Source of the DNA: Qipengyuania gelatinilytica
Lineage (GTDB): Bacteria > Pseudomonadota > Alphaproteobacteria > Sphingomonadales > Sphingomonadaceae
Assembly (NCBI RefSeq): GCF_019711315.1
Contig: NZ_CP081294.1
Span: 868,001-932,000, forward strand
DNA: 64,000 nucleotides
Direction of reading: 5' to 3'
Notes under the pieces: generated by a model
Databases searched by the model: none
What the model was told of the DNA's origin: nothing
What the model saw: the letters and a program-made list of their open reading frames with translations, nothing else
Position numbers and translations under genes: made by a program
Part shown: positions 63,163 through 64,000 of the stretch, piece after piece
How positions within the stretch are numbered: position 1 is the stretch's first letter
How the letters are laid out: the number at the start of each line of letters is the position of its first letter

Positions 63163-64000
63163 ACCTTTGCCAACTCAAGCCATACCTCGGCGAAGCGTTC
63201 CACTTCTTCGCGCGTGGTGTTCCAGCCGAAGCTTGCGCGGATGGTGCGGTCGGCAACTTCGGGTTCTACCTGCATCGCCTGCATGACGTGGCTGGTCTTC
63301 ATCGTGCCTGACGAGCAGGCCGACCCTTGCGAGACAGAAATACCTGCCATGTCGAAGCGCATCACCTGCGCGCTGCCGCTCATCTTGGGCATGGCGATGG
63401 CGCGGACGTAGGGCGTGGGGTCCGAAAGTCGGTCGGATATCCATGTTCCACCGCTCTCGCGGCAGTGCTCGACGATCGCGTCCATCGGTTCGAGCACGAA
63501 GGGGTCGATATAGGGTGAGGATGCCGCCTCCAGCGCCGCAGCCATACCCATCGCGGCGGGAAGGTTTTCCGTTCCGCGCCGATAGCCGCGCTCCTGTCCG
63601 CCAGCCGGATCGAGCATGGCGAAATCTTTCACCAGCAGCGCGCCTATGCCGATCGGCCCGCCGAACTTGTGCGCCGACACGATTGCCATGTCGCAGGGCG
63701 GAATCGCGAATTTGCCCGCGCTCTGCGCACAATCGGTCAGCAGGAGGCCGCCTGCCTGATGCACCTGCCCGGCAATGGCGGCGATGTCCTGCCGGTTGCC
63801 GGTTTCCGAATTGATGTGCTGGACCGCGACGAGCGGGCGCTCGCGCTGGACGGCTTCGGCGAACACTTCGAGGTCGAGTGCGCCATCGGCTTTCACCGGC
63901 AGGCGCTCTGCATCGGGAGCCGCCTTGAGGATCGCATCGTGCTCGACCGCGGAAACCAGCCGGGCGCCCGCCTTCGCATGGGCCAGAGCGAGGGCCGCAG
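63159..64000 (-). CDS. cysteine desulfurase family protein (5' end beyond window edge)
   Basis: The C-terminal 280 or so residues of a class V PLP enzyme that continues past the right edge: VSAVEHDAILKAAPDA, AVQHINSETGN, TDCAQSAGKF, Schiff-base Lys in VSAHKFGGPIGIGALL, RRGTENLPAA and catalytic Cys in VSQGSACSSGTMKTSHVM. It is a NifS/IscS/SufS-type enzyme, first visible gene of the four-gene operon with the zinc-ribbon protein, a second desulfurase and ferredoxin. No stop or frameshift is seen in the visible part. Confidence 0.93.
   Translation of the reverse strand, partial: AALALAHAKAGARLVSAVEHDAILKAAPDAERLPVKADGALDLEVFAEAVQRERPLVAVQHINSETGNRQDIAAIAGQVHQAGGLLLTDCAQSAGKFAIPPCDMAIVSAHKFGGPIGIGALLVKDFAMLDPAGGQERGYRRGTENLPAAMGMAAALEAASSPYIDPFVLEPMDAIVEHCRESGGTWISDRLSDPTPYVRAIAMPKMSGSAQVMRFDMAGISVSQGSACSSGTMKTSHVMQAMQVEPEVADRTIRASFGWNTTREEVERFAEVWLELAKV

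Noticed and set aside
61955-63286. 443-codon plus-strand frame across the cysteine desulfurase operon
   Set aside because: Antisense shadow.

Overview
The window looks like a chromosomal segment of a sphingomonad-type alphaproteobacterium, probably Erythrobacteraceae or a close relative. The support is high GC with strong G/C third-position bias, a CcrM-type GANTC methyltransferase, an aa3-type cytochrome oxidase subunit IV peptide next to a split-alpha-subunit transhydrogenase, TonB-dependent and M16 peptidase genes, a CpaF ATPase, an ABA4-like gene, and a large share of predicted envelope and secreted proteins. The placement is inferred from gene content; no ribosomal RNA is present to confirm it.

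Layout. 1-13 kb: a cut-off HprK-like kinase, a CPA1 Na+/H+ antiporter, an orphan tailspike-like beta-helix protein, purC, a lipid kinase, a secreted M16 protease convergent with a TonB receptor, then purS-purQ. 13-23 kb: a membrane GGDEF-EAL protein, glmS, an EamA transporter, and four alternating-strand genes (GT2, flippase-like LPG_synthase_TM protein, GT4, GT-C-like protein) that read as a small envelope-glycan module. 23-33 kb: cpaF, a tiny entericidin-type lipoprotein, a frameshifted trypsin-like protease in a low-GC patch, an acyl-CoA ligase/DUF938 pair, a dGTPase / NAD(P)-binding / ABA4-like operon, and a secreted subtilisin.

33-46 kb: Asp/Glu racemase, alpha/beta hydrolase, a paired diheme cytochrome and parallel beta-helix protein, then a tight operon (cox IV peptide, pntAA, small secreted protein, pntAB, pntB, small anchored protein), a sigma-54-type activator, an SDR, a hemerythrin protein and folP. 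46-50 kb: a low-GC stretch with a lipoprotein and a tRNA-Ser-like RNA with an abnormally long anticodon arm, then ccrM behind a dense cluster of its own GANTC target, a PAS histidine kinase, and rnhB sharing a CATG start with a divergent sugar-dehydrogenase lipoprotein. 51-64 kb: GNAT, the DUF1285-NUDIX-cca operon, a PRC-barrel-like secreted protein, parC, a DJ-1/PfpI protein, an MscS channel, a DUF4349 lipoprotein, a DUF4274 protein, and an Fe-S supply operon of two cysteine desulfurases, a zinc-ribbon membrane peptide and a ferredoxin, joined by ATGA overlaps and cut by the right edge.

Most of the window is ordinary housekeeping and envelope DNA. There is no prophage, insertion sequence, CRISPR array or clear defence island. 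The least explained signals are the tRNA-Ser-like RNA with its upstream dyad, the GANTC cluster before ccrM, the repeat placed identically before two unrelated genes, and the single-base lesion in the protease.
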